Source: Candidatus Woesearchaeota archaeon
Lineage (GTDB): Archaea > Nanobdellota > Nanobdellia > Woesearchaeales > GW2011-AR4
Direction: 5' to 3'
Length of the DNA: 9,349 nucleotides
Assembly (NCBI GenBank): GCA_016211245.1
Contig: JACQSQ010000032.1
Span: 1 to 9,349 of the forward strand
The notes beneath the pieces were generated by a model that was not told the DNA's origin, made no database searches, and saw nothing but the letters and a program-made list of their open reading frames with translations. The position numbers were made by a program, and so were the translations under genes. This document shows, piece after piece, positions 1-5,043 of the stretch; position 1 is the stretch's first letter; each line of letters starts with the position of its first letter.

Positions 1-7
1 CAAAACC

Positions 8-17
8 TTTATATATA
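8..17 (+). promoter_or_regulatory. TATA box for the ribbon-helix-helix gene
   Basis: TTTATATATA follows a CC-containing BRE-like stretch. Transcription would start about 25 nt downstream, near 38. That excludes the first in-frame ATG at 21 and favours ATG 42, 48 or 54. Confidence 0.65.
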
Positions 18-41
18 CAAATGTATATCATTTGTAATACA

Positions 42-284
42 ATGGTAATGCAAATGACGCAAGTCAGGCTAACTAAAGGACTGATTGACAGAATAGATGA
101 ATTGGTGCAGAGAGGATATTATCCAAATAAATCTGATGCTATTCGGGATGCTGTTAGAAGGTTAGTCTGGGAAAAAGAGATAGGCACAATTCCAAATACC
201 GGCGATTCTGTGCAAGAAATCAGGGAAATAAGAAAGAAACTTTCAAAAGAAAAGTTTGATTTGAAAGGGATTAACAGCTTATAA
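42..284 (+). CDS. Ribbon-helix-helix (CopG/VapB-like) DNA-binding protein, putative antitoxin
   Basis: A protein of 76-80 residues. Counting from ATG 54, the N-terminus TQVRLTKGLIDRIDEL is a classic RHH beta-strand plus first helix, and NKSDAIRDAVRRLV is the second helix. A linker (about residues 42-52) and a basic/acidic C-terminal helix (EIREIRKKLSKE) follow, as in antitoxins that use a C-terminal segment to mask a PIN toxin. RHH proteins bind operator DNA as dimers. An in-frame ATG at 21 exists but lies upstream of the start expected from the TATA box, so 42, 48 or 54 is more likely; 42 would be nearly leaderless. The likely partner is the PIN gene at 279-704, but that gene is on the opposite strand and its stop overlaps this one by 6 bp. 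The RHH family call is firm. The antitoxin role is inferred from the neighbour; it could be an independent regulator. Confidence 0.8.
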   Translation: MVMQMTQVRLTKGLIDRIDELVQRGYYPNKSDAIRDAVRRLVWEKEIGTIPNTGDSVQEIREIRKKLSKEKFDLKGINSL

Positions 285-704
285 GAAATTTTCTGGCTTA
301 CCGCACTTTACGCCTTCATTTATTGCAAACTTCAAAAGCAAAGCGTCTCTTGTAACAAGAACTAAATTTAATCTTTTGCAGACAGAGATATGCAAACAAT
401 CATAAAAGCTAATCTCAAAATTGCTTTTTGATTCCAGCTTTCTAGCGTTTTTGTAATCTTCTTCGGTGACCTCAACTTTTTCATATGTTGAATTTAGCAA
501 ATTTTCTTTTTCTTTGTATTGTTCCTCTGTCAGTTTATATCTCAATTCTTTTAAAATGAGCCCAGAGAAAAGGATAATAGAATTTTCTCTTTCAGCTTTA
601 TCGAGAAAATCTTTTGCCAGCTTCCAGTAAGGGATGCCTTTAGTTTCATCGCCCTCTTTCTTCCAAAAATTTAGGTAGATATTTGTATCAATATAAAATT
701 TCAT
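279..704 (-). CDS. PIN-domain ribonuclease, putative VapC-like toxin
   Basis: 141 residues, the usual size of a single-domain PIN protein. The acidic metal-binding site is intact: D6 in YIDTNIYL, E53 in LKELRY, D102 in SFYDCLHI and D120 in LVTRDALL. This layout predicts a Mg/Mn-dependent endoribonuclease; VapC family members commonly cleave tRNA or rRNA. The start is supported by a TATA box at 726-733, 25 nt before the ATG, which implies a leaderless mRNA. Its only plausible antitoxin here is the RHH gene at 42-284, which is convergent rather than in the same operon. PIN membership is well supported. The toxin role and target are inference; a housekeeping RNA-processing nuclease is possible. 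Confidence 0.85.
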   Translation of the reverse strand: MKFYIDTNIYLNFWKKEGDETKGIPYWKLAKDFLDKAERENSIILFSGLILKELRYKLTEEQYKEKENLLNSTYEKVEVTEEDYKNARKLESKSNFEISFYDCLHISVCKRLNLVLVTRDALLLKFAINEGVKCGKPENFL

Positions 705-725
705 AGAATAGTTATGGCTTATTAA

Positions 726-733
726 CTATATAA
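726..733 (-). promoter_or_regulatory. TATA box for the PIN-domain gene
   Basis: Reads TTATATAG on the minus strand, with its centre 25 nt before the ATG at 704. It lies in the short gap after ribH, so the PIN gene has its own promoter and is not simply the tail of the riboflavin operon. Confidence 0.6.
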
Positions 734-752
734 TGATTTCTAAATCAAAATT

Positions 753-1160
753 TTAGCTTTTTCTCAGCATCTTGACAACAGAATCAACAGCCCTTATCGC
801 ATACTCCTCAATTCTTTTTTCTGATTGCTGCCATGTTATGTTCGGGCCTGAGATGCCCAAAGAGACCGGTTTATTGTACTCGCATGACAAGTCAAGAAGC
901 TTTCTGGCAACGGTATGCGCAACTACAGTGTCGTGGTCTGTCCCTCCTTTAATGATTGTGCCGATTGTCACAACGCCTTCTATATTCTTGTCTTCAAGCA
1001 GCTCTTTTGCAGCCAATGGTATCTCAAATGAGCCCGGCACTTCAACAACTTTTGCTATTCTTGCCCCTACTTCTTTTGCCCTTTGCTGGGCTTTTTTTGC
1101 CATCTCGCCTGTTATTTCATAGTTGAATGTCGAAACAACCATGCCTAGTCTTTCAGCCAT
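753..1160 (-). CDS. ribH: 6,7-dimethyl-8-ribityllumazine synthase
   Basis: 135 residues, the normal length for an archaeal lumazine synthase. The enzyme condenses 5-amino-6-ribitylaminouracil with 3,4-dihydroxy-2-butanone 4-phosphate in the cytosol; the family forms pentamers or 60-mer capsids. Visible signatures are the substrate-stacking aromatic in TFNYE (residues 11-15), VPGSFEIPLAA (41-51), and IIKGGTDHDTVV (69-80), where H76 is in the position of the catalytic histidine. The C-terminal part has LGISGPNITWQQ followed by an arginine (R116) of the phosphate-site type. It is the last gene of the ribK operon, 4 nt after the ribC stop, with a strong Shine-Dalgarno (GGAGGTG) that overlaps that stop. 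No gene for the butanone-phosphate branch is in the window. Confidence 0.95.
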   Translation of the reverse strand: MAERLGMVVSTFNYEITGEMAKKAQQRAKEVGARIAKVVEVPGSFEIPLAAKELLEDKNIEGVVTIGTIIKGGTDHDTVVAHTVARKLLDLSCEYNKPVSLGISGPNITWQQSEKRIEEYAIRAVDSVVKMLRKS

Positions 1161-1164
1161 TAGT

Positions 1165-1668
1165 TCACCTCCGAGTTATACGAGGAGGTTCCGAAAATTT
1201 TATTTTCAATACCCTTATAGTGCCTTCATCTTGTTTGCCCTGCCTTCTTCCCGTGCCCGCATATTTTGCAAGCGAAGTTTTTGACTTCAGCAATTCCAAG
1301 GCATTCAAAGCGTGCTTTTCAGTCCTATTTTTTGCAATATCGTATATTTCTTTTTCTGTTTTTGCCTCGTCCATGTGGACAAAAACTTCCAGAATATGCC
1401 GGTTGGTCATCAATTGAGCTTGCTGCAGCCCAAGGGACGCTTCATGAGCGCATTGCTTGTCTATCGGCTTAGGGCCTGCCATTCCCAATGCAATTACAAT
1501 ATCGCACTTGTATTTTTCAATCAAAATCTTGCATGCAACCGGCAAATCCTTGAAGCCCGGAACTGTATATCTTTCTATATCTGCTTTTGAGTTTTTCCTG
1601 ATTACTTCAATGGCAAAAGACGCCATGTCAACCCTTGCAAATGTCGTGTCTGCTATTCCTATTTTCAT
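1165..1668 (-). CDS. ribC: Riboflavin synthase, archaeal type (RibC)
   Basis: 167 residues. It converts two molecules of 6,7-dimethyl-8-ribityllumazine to riboflavin plus the pyrimidine precursor. It belongs to the archaeal type typified by Methanocaldococcus jannaschii MJ1184, which is unrelated to bacterial RibE and paralogous to RibH. Near-invariant stretches are present: IADTTFARVDMAS (5-17), TVPGFKDLPVACK (35-47), ALGMAGP (60-66), CAHEASLGL (73-81), QLMTNRHILEVFVHMDEA (85-102) and the late GTGRRQG (138-144). Residues 150-167 are a basic tail beyond the usual end, and their codons also carry the ribH Shine-Dalgarno region. The gene starts 3 nt after the stop of the cysteine-peptidase homologue, with no obvious SD of its own, suggesting translational coupling. 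Confidence 0.95.
   Translation of the reverse strand: MKIGIADTTFARVDMASFAIEVIRKNSKADIERYTVPGFKDLPVACKILIEKYKCDIVIALGMAGPKPIDKQCAHEASLGLQQAQLMTNRHILEVFVHMDEAKTEKEIYDIAKNRTEKHALNALELLKSKTSLAKYAGTGRRQGKQDEGTIRVLKIKFSEPPRITRR
1166..1172 (-). promoter_or_regulatory. Shine-Dalgarno of ribH, overlapping the ribC stop codon
   Basis: GGAGGTG on the minus strand lies 5 nt before the ribH ATG. Its last two bases form the start of the ribC TGA stop, so termination on ribC and initiation on ribH are physically linked. It is one of the few strong SD sequences in the window. Confidence 0.75.
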
Positions 1669-1671
1669 TTT

Positions 1672-2244
1672 TTATGATTGATTATTGACAACAGGTATAT
1701 ACATATATCTCCCCAGCCAAGGGAATCCTCCGCCCCAGTCGCGAAGAACCTCTTCAAATTTTCTCTTTGTATTTCCAATTGGAATTTTCTTGTCATGCCT
1801 TTTCAATGGGACACAAGAGTCGTAAACATAAAAAACTTTTTCTCTATCGTTATAGCCCCATATGCTTATCCAATGACTAAACAAGTTTCTTCTTATTTTA
1901 GAATATGTTCCCCACGGGGAATAGCCGTTTCCAATCAATAGTATAATTGGATGATTTTTATTTAGTTCTTTTTTTATTTGTTGTATTTTGTTTTCATCTG
2001 GCAAGGTTTTTGCGCTCTTTAATGTAGTGCCAAACCCGTGAGATTGTAGAATTTGTTGCATTAGTTTTGGTGTAGTAACTCCTAAAAACCTGATTGGCAG
2101 ATATTTCTTAGGATGCCCTCCACCATCCATTGAATATGCGCTAAGAATGGCTTTTACTGTGTAGCCACCGCAATACCTCAATCCTTGTTTTAGGTATTCC
2201 TTTGGCGCTCTGGATACAATAAATTTTGCTGGAAGTTTTTTCAT
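1672..2244 (-). CDS. Papain/C39-like cysteine peptidase homologue inside the riboflavin operon
   Basis: 190 residues, no signal peptide or membrane segment, so probably cytosolic. Family-specific identity is not recognised, but a C39/papain-like catalytic layout is visible. Q20 precedes C25 (KQGLRYCGGYTVKAILSAY), matching the oxyanion glutamine and nucleophilic cysteine at the start of the first helix. H124 lies in FSHWISIWGYND and D142 in VFYVYDSC, both in the hydrophobic strands expected of the second half. A PIILLIGNG strand (99-107) comes before them. The ATG overlaps the ribK stop as ATGA, and the stop lies 3 nt before ribC, so it is embedded between genes of FMN synthesis and probably co-translated. 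The substrate is unknown. The fold call is moderately sure; activity as a peptidase, amidase or transglutaminase-like enzyme is open. Confidence 0.6.
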   Translation of the reverse strand: MKKLPAKFIVSRAPKEYLKQGLRYCGGYTVKAILSAYSMDGGGHPKKYLPIRFLGVTTPKLMQQILQSHGFGTTLKSAKTLPDENKIQQIKKELNKNHPIILLIGNGYSPWGTYSKIRRNLFSHWISIWGYNDREKVFYVYDSCVPLKRHDKKIPIGNTKRKFEEVLRDWGGGFPWLGRYMYIPVVNNQS

Positions 2245-2621
2245 AAAAATTCAATCTCAATTTCTTCATTATCGTTTAGTCTTAATGCGGATTTCACATG
2301 AACAGGCGCAATGAATTCTATTACATTTTTTGGATTTTTGTTGATATCCGGAATTATGACTGCACCATTTATGTTTTTTATTTTTGCCCTGTAGCAGGAT
2401 GCGCCTCCAAATTTTTTGTTGCTTGAAATGTATCCCATGAGCTGTATTGGCTTTGTGTTTTTCAGCAGCTCGTCGCGATTTTCTTTTATTTTAATGTTTA
2501 AAGTTCCTGGATATGCCTCAAAGCCCAGTTTTTTATTTATTTCCTGCTTGTAATGCTCCATTGACATGAAATAAGAGCCTTCCCCAAGGCCGCTGGCTAT
2601 GGTGCCTTTCACAGATTTCAT
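2241..2621 (-). CDS. ribK: CTP-dependent riboflavin kinase
   Basis: 126 residues, close to MJ0056 of M. jannaschii. The archaeal enzyme phosphorylates riboflavin to FMN using CTP rather than ATP and has a cradle-loop barrel fold. Diagnostic parts are SGLGEGSYFMS (10-20; glycine-rich nucleotide loop), GFEAYPGTLNIK (33-44, with the T40/N42 pair of the metal/nucleotide site), GAVIIPD (86-92) and VIEFIAPVHVK (100-110). It is a stand-alone kinase: no N-terminal winged-helix regulator of the RbkR type is fused. It is the first gene of the operon. The TATA box at 2643-2650 lies 25 nt before the ATG, predicting a leaderless transcript, and its stop overlaps the next gene as ATGA. Confidence 0.93.
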   Translation of the reverse strand: MKSVKGTIASGLGEGSYFMSMEHYKQEINKKLGFEAYPGTLNIKIKENRDELLKNTKPIQLMGYISSNKKFGGASCYRAKIKNINGAVIIPDINKNPKNVIEFIAPVHVKSALRLNDNEEIEIEFL

Positions 2622-2642
2622 ACGGCAAGTAGAGTAATTTTG

Positions 2643-2650
2643 CTTATAAA
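2643..2650 (-). promoter_or_regulatory. TATA box of the ribK operon
   Basis: Reads TTTATAAG on the minus strand, with centre 25 nt before the ribK ATG, preceded by a CC-containing BRE-like stretch. It is the only evident promoter for the four-gene riboflavin operon. No FMN riboswitch fits in the leader, since the start codon sits at the expected transcription start. Confidence 0.65.
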
Positions 2651-2661
2651 GGTATTGGGAT

Positions 2662-3117
2662 TTAGTTAGGAGGCAGGTCTTCGCTTCTTACCCTGATTTT
2701 CTTTCCTGTTTTCAATTCCAATGCAAAGATTCTTCTGCCTACTTGGAGCAGCTTGACCTTGTCCCCTCTTACAGCAACTATGTCGCCTCTTTTGTATTTT
2801 GCAGGCCTGTAAAGCACATTAACCCTGTACAAGTCTCTTCCTGTTTTGCTTCTTGTGTGGAGCTTTGAGCTTGTTGTGATTTGCCCGCCAAAGCTTTCCT
2901 TCAGCTTTTTGCCCAAAATAGTTATGAACTTCTGCGAGGTTATGTACAAATCCTTGCCGTTCGGCAGATTCATTGTTTTTGTTACAGCAACATCGCCTCT
3001 TTTTTTTATTTGATTGTACACAAAACTAAGCATTTCCTCATTTACGTCCCTAAGCTGGAGAATTCCCTGGTAGTAATTTGACCTCGCAAATTTCAGTTGT
3101 TTTGTTGGATATTTCAT
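2662..3117 (-). CDS. nmd3: NMD3-like protein without the N-terminal zinc fingers
   Basis: 151 residues, starting with a lysine-rich leader. The body resembles the middle/C-terminal region of NMD3, the large-subunit biogenesis factor (PF04981 family): YYQGILQLRDVNEE (15-28), DLYITSQKFITILGKKL (56-72), FGGQITTSSKLHTRSKTGRDLYRVNVLYR (76-104) and KRGDIVAVRGDKVKLLQV (109-126). The last is an SH3/OB-like beta segment that ends in a KTGKKIRVR tail. Full-length archaeal NMD3 carries paired CxxC zinc fingers at the N-terminus and is roughly twice as long; here there are no cysteines at all. Eukaryotic NMD3 acts in 60S export and maturation; the archaeal role is presumably large-subunit assembly. It stands alone with its own promoter, 40 nt from ribK. 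Confidence 0.75.
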   Translation of the reverse strand: MKYPTKQLKFARSNYYQGILQLRDVNEEMLSFVYNQIKKRGDVAVTKTMNLPNGKDLYITSQKFITILGKKLKESFGGQITTSSKLHTRSKTGRDLYRVNVLYRPAKYKRGDIVAVRGDKVKLLQVGRRIFALELKTGKKIRVRSEDLPPN

Positions 3118-3148
3118 TTTGAAAGATTAATTTCAGTTGTTTATTGTT

Positions 3149-3157
3149 ATTTATAAG
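3149..3157 (-). promoter_or_regulatory. TATA box for the NMD3-like gene
   Basis: CTTATAAAT on the minus strand, centre about 36 nt before the ATG at 3117, giving a leader of roughly 10 nt. It is divergent to the signal peptidase promoter at 3185-3192. Confidence 0.5.
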
Positions 3158-3184
3158 TTTCTAATCTAGCTTAAAAGCAAACCT

Positions 3185-3192
3185 TTTTATTT
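3185..3192 (+). promoter_or_regulatory. TATA box for signal peptidase I
   Basis: TTTTTATT preceded by AAACC (BRE-like), centre about 25 nt before the ATG at 3213. This predicts a leaderless mRNA and supports the chosen start. Confidence 0.55.
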
Positions 3193-3212
3193 CTTGCGCA
3201 GGAACCGGATTT

Positions 3213-3830
3213 ATGGACTGGAAGAGGGCATTAAGGCAATTATGGCATTTTATCTGGGAGGACAACAGCATCTGGAGCTGGGCTGTGAATGTGGCCCTTG
3301 CATTTGTGCTTATTAAGTTTATTGTCTATCCCGGGCTGGGCTATCTGCTCAGCACGAGCCACCCTGTTGTTGCTGTAGTCAGCGAGAGCATGGAGCATAA
3401 TGTAAATTTTGGTGACTGGTGGGAAAAATCACAAAACTGGTATGCTTCAAATAATATAAAGAAAGAGGATTTTATTGGATTCCCGTTAAAAAACGGCTTC
3501 AGCAAGGGAGACATAATTGTGCTTAGGGGCAAGCCTCCCGAGAAAATTGAAATTGGCGACATAATTGTATTCTGGAGCGCAAAAAAAGACCCCATAATCC
3601 ACAGGGTAGTCAAGAAATGGAAGGAAAATGAAGATTATTATTTCCAGACAAAAGGCGACAACTACAAAACAAATCCAGCTTCCATAAAGAGCCCATTTCT
3701 TGATGAAACCAGGATAAACGAGGAGCAGATAGTGGGAAATGCTGCCATTAAAATACCATTTTTGGGTTATATAAAAATATGGTTTGTTGAGTCTGTTAAT
3801 TTCTTAGGTAATTTCATCCAAAAAGGTTAA
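3213..3830 (+). CDS. Signal peptidase I, archaeal/ER (S26B) type
   Basis: 205 residues. A membrane-bound serine protease that removes signal peptides from exported preproteins at the outer face of the cytoplasmic membrane. An aromatic-rich N-terminus (WHFIWEDNSIWSW) leads into a membrane segment (about 24-46). Next come the catalytic region VVAVVSESMEHNV with the nucleophile S59, GDIIVFW (115-121), DPIIHRVV with H130, and QTKGDNYKTNP with D149. Histidine in place of the bacterial general-base lysine marks the archaeal/eukaryotic Sec11 type. A hydrophobic C-terminal stretch (about 182-202) may form a second membrane segment. Between S59 and the next box sits an insertion of about 35 residues (66-98) rich in W, K and N, which could be lineage-specific. 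tfs follows 31 nt downstream from its own promoter. Confidence 0.93.
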   Translation: MDWKRALRQLWHFIWEDNSIWSWAVNVALAFVLIKFIVYPGLGYLLSTSHPVVAVVSESMEHNVNFGDWWEKSQNWYASNNIKKEDFIGFPLKNGFSKGDIIVLRGKPPEKIEIGDIIVFWSAKKDPIIHRVVKKWKENEDYYFQTKGDNYKTNPASIKSPFLDETRINEEQIVGNAAIKIPFLGYIKIWFVESVNFLGNFIQKG

Positions 3831-3831
3831 A

Positions 3832-3839
3832 TTTATATA
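3832..3839 (+). promoter_or_regulatory. TATA box for tfs
   Basis: TTTATATA immediately after the signal peptidase stop, with its centre 26 nt before ATG 3862. It separates tfs transcriptionally from the upstream gene and decides the tfs start. Confidence 0.7.
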
Positions 3840-3861
3840 TGATTTGGATAAAGTCCAGCTT

Positions 3862-4179
3862 ATGTTTTGCCCGAAATGCGGCTCTATACTTGTGCCGAGG
3901 AAAGAGGACAGCAAAAAGCTGATGGCATGCTCGTGCGGCTATAAGACTTCTCAAATAGCTGGAGCCACTGTCAAGGAGAGCGTGCCAAAATACGAGAAGC
4001 CAGTTGAGGTAGTTGATAAGGGAGAACTGCAAACATTGCCCAAAACAACTGTGGAATGCCCTAAATGCGGCCACAAGACAGCTTATTTCTGGCTTGTCCA
4101 GACAAGAGCAGGAGACGAGCCTGAAACCAAGTTCCTAAAATGCGAGAAGTGCGGCCATACCTGGAGAGATTATGATTAA
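3862..4179 (+). CDS. tfs: Transcription factor S (TFIIS/RPB9-like RNA polymerase cleavage factor)
   Basis: 105 residues from ATG 3862. A TTG at 3844 could extend the frame, but it precedes the predicted transcription start. TFS enters the secondary channel of archaeal RNA polymerase and stimulates cleavage of backtracked RNA. The N-terminal zinc ribbon has C3, C6, C23 and C25 (MFCPKCG...CSCGY). After a flexible linker (about 35-62) comes the C-terminal TFIIS-type ribbon with C66, C69, C94 and C97 and the catalytic acidic tip D85-E86 in QTRAGDEPETKF. Both acidic residues are intact, so it is predicted to be an active cleavage factor rather than an inhibitory paralogue. The stop codon overlaps that of the convergent response regulator by four bases (TTAA). 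Confidence 0.95.
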   Translation: MFCPKCGSILVPRKEDSKKLMACSCGYKTSQIAGATVKESVPKYEKPVEVVDKGELQTLPKTTVECPKCGHKTAYFWLVQTRAGDEPETKFLKCEKCGHTWRDYD

Positions 4180-4664
4180 ATATTTGGAATAATTGGCCGA
4201 TATTCCGAAGGTTGAAGCTTAAAAGTAGGTACCTGCAGTCTCGTAGCCCTCACATAATCAACCATGCTCAAAACATATGTAAAATCATCACGGGAAATTG
4301 GTTTTTGCAAAATTGCATCTGGATCAGCCTGCTGCACAGTTTCCATTAATCTTTTATATCGGGCATCATCTTGGCCTCCAGTTATAAATATTACTTGGGT
4401 TTGAGGAGTAACTCTTTTAACAATCTCTACAATTAAATCTCCACCTGATGGAAGTTCATCCTTGCGCGGCATGCTTAAATCTGTAATAATGGCATCATAA
4501 GGTTTACCTTGCTTTAATCTTTCAAAATAGCTTGCTAAGGCTTCTATGCCATCACGAACTGCTGTGACATTTGCGCCGTAGTCTCTTGCAAACTCTTCAA
4601 ATATCTCCCTATTCATATCATGATCTTCAACTATTAATAATTCCAATGGTTTAATTTCAGACAT
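4176..4664 (-). CDS. Stand-alone response-regulator receiver protein (CheY-like)
   Basis: 162 residues from ATG 4664. A GTG at 4685 could extend it by seven residues, but the TATA box at 4687-4694 sets transcription to begin at about the ATG. The receiver domain spans roughly 7-130. Its phosphorylation site is complete: the acidic pair E13/D14 in LLIVEDHDMN, phospho-acceptor D62 in IITDLSMP, switch threonine T95 in VIFITGG, and K121 in ILQKP. An insertion (about 67-75, RKDELPSGG) follows the acceptor loop. The remaining ~32 residues contain no DNA-binding or enzymatic output domain and end in a proline-rich tail (YRPIIPNI). No histidine kinase or chemotaxis gene is nearby, so its partner is unknown. 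Transfer from bacteria is possible but not shown. Confidence 0.9.
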   Translation of the reverse strand: MSEIKPLELLIVEDHDMNREIFEEFARDYGANVTAVRDGIEALASYFERLKQGKPYDAIITDLSMPRKDELPSGGDLIVEIVKRVTPQTQVIFITGGQDDARYKRLMETVQQADPDAILQKPISRDDFTYVLSMVDYVRATRLQVPTFKLQPSEYRPIIPNI

Positions 4665-4686
4665 ATATATTAATAAAATATACACC

Positions 4687-4694
4687 TATATAAA
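4687..4694 (-). promoter_or_regulatory. TATA box for the response regulator
   Basis: Reads TTTATATA on the minus strand after a GG-containing stretch, centre 26 nt before ATG 4664. It is one of the cleanest promoters here and decides the start codon. Confidence 0.7.
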
Positions 4695-4734
4695 CCTTTC
4701 TCTTTTTATTATTTTGAAGTAGTGAAAATAATAC

Positions 4735-4741
4735 TTAAATA
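4735..4741 (+). promoter_or_regulatory. TATA-like box for the DUF167 gene
   Basis: TTAAATA, centre about 23 nt before the ATG at 4761. It predicts a leaderless start. It is divergent to the response regulator promoter 40 bp away. Confidence 0.45.
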
Positions 4742-4760
4742 AGCTGGATTAACCTAAGTC

Positions 4761-4991
4761 ATGATTAACTCAAATAAATTCAAAATCATTGTAAAGCCCA
4801 ATGCAAGAGAAAACCGAATAGAAGGCTTTGATAATCAAAGGAACGCCTACATTGTTCATGTAAAGGCAAAGCCTGAAGATAATAAAGCCAATATTGAGAT
4901 TATCAAGTTCTTATTAAAACACTTCAAGAAAAGAGTGAGAATAGCATCCGGCTTTAAGTCAAAGGAAAAGATAATTGAAATAATTGATTAA
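4761..4991 (+). CDS. DUF167 (YggU) family protein
   Basis: 76 residues, typical length for this small alpha/beta family, found in bacteria, archaea and eukaryotes, whose biochemical role is not established. Family features are visible in order: FKIIVKPNARENRIEGF (7-23), in which the VxPNARxxxI pattern is characteristic; a central strand YIVHVKAKPEDNKANIEIIKFL (30-51) with the conserved P-x-x-x-K-A-N; and the final strand RVRIASGFKSKEKIIEI (58-74), matching the usual 'I.sG..sr.K.i.I' ending. It appears monocistronic, with a leaderless start and a gap of 52 nt before the next gene. Family assignment is firm; no function is claimed. Confidence 0.9.
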   Translation: MINSNKFKIIVKPNARENRIEGFDNQRNAYIVHVKAKPEDNKANIEIIKFLLKHFKKRVRIASGFKSKEKIIEIID

Positions 4992-5034
4992 AATAACAAA
5001 TTATTTAAAATAAATAACAAACAATATGTAAAAA

Positions 5035-5039
5035 GAGGT
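5035..5039 (+). promoter_or_regulatory. Shine-Dalgarno for the acidic helical-domain protein
   Basis: GAGGT four nt before ATG 5044. A TTATTTAAAATAAA stretch at 5001-5014 is the likely TATA region, so this mRNA probably has a short leader, unlike its neighbours. Confidence 0.45.
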
Positions 5040-5043
5040 TAAA

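Noticed and set aside
21..41. Upstream ATG at 21 as the start of the RHH protein
   Set aside because: It lies only 4 nt after the TATA box, before the expected transcription start, and adds residues not typical of RHH N-termini.
772..1122. 116-codon plus-strand frame over ribH
   Set aside because: ribH on the other strand has all family motifs; this frame has a haphazard composition and no start signals.
2622..2661. Possible FMN riboswitch before ribK
   Set aside because: Only 40 nt separate the NMD3-like stop from the ribK start, and the TATA box occupies part of them. The mRNA seems to begin at the ATG, leaving no space for an aptamer.
3341..3613. 90-codon minus-strand frame over the signal peptidase gene
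   Set aside because: The plus-strand gene contains the S59/H130/D149 site; the antisense frame has no recognisable features.
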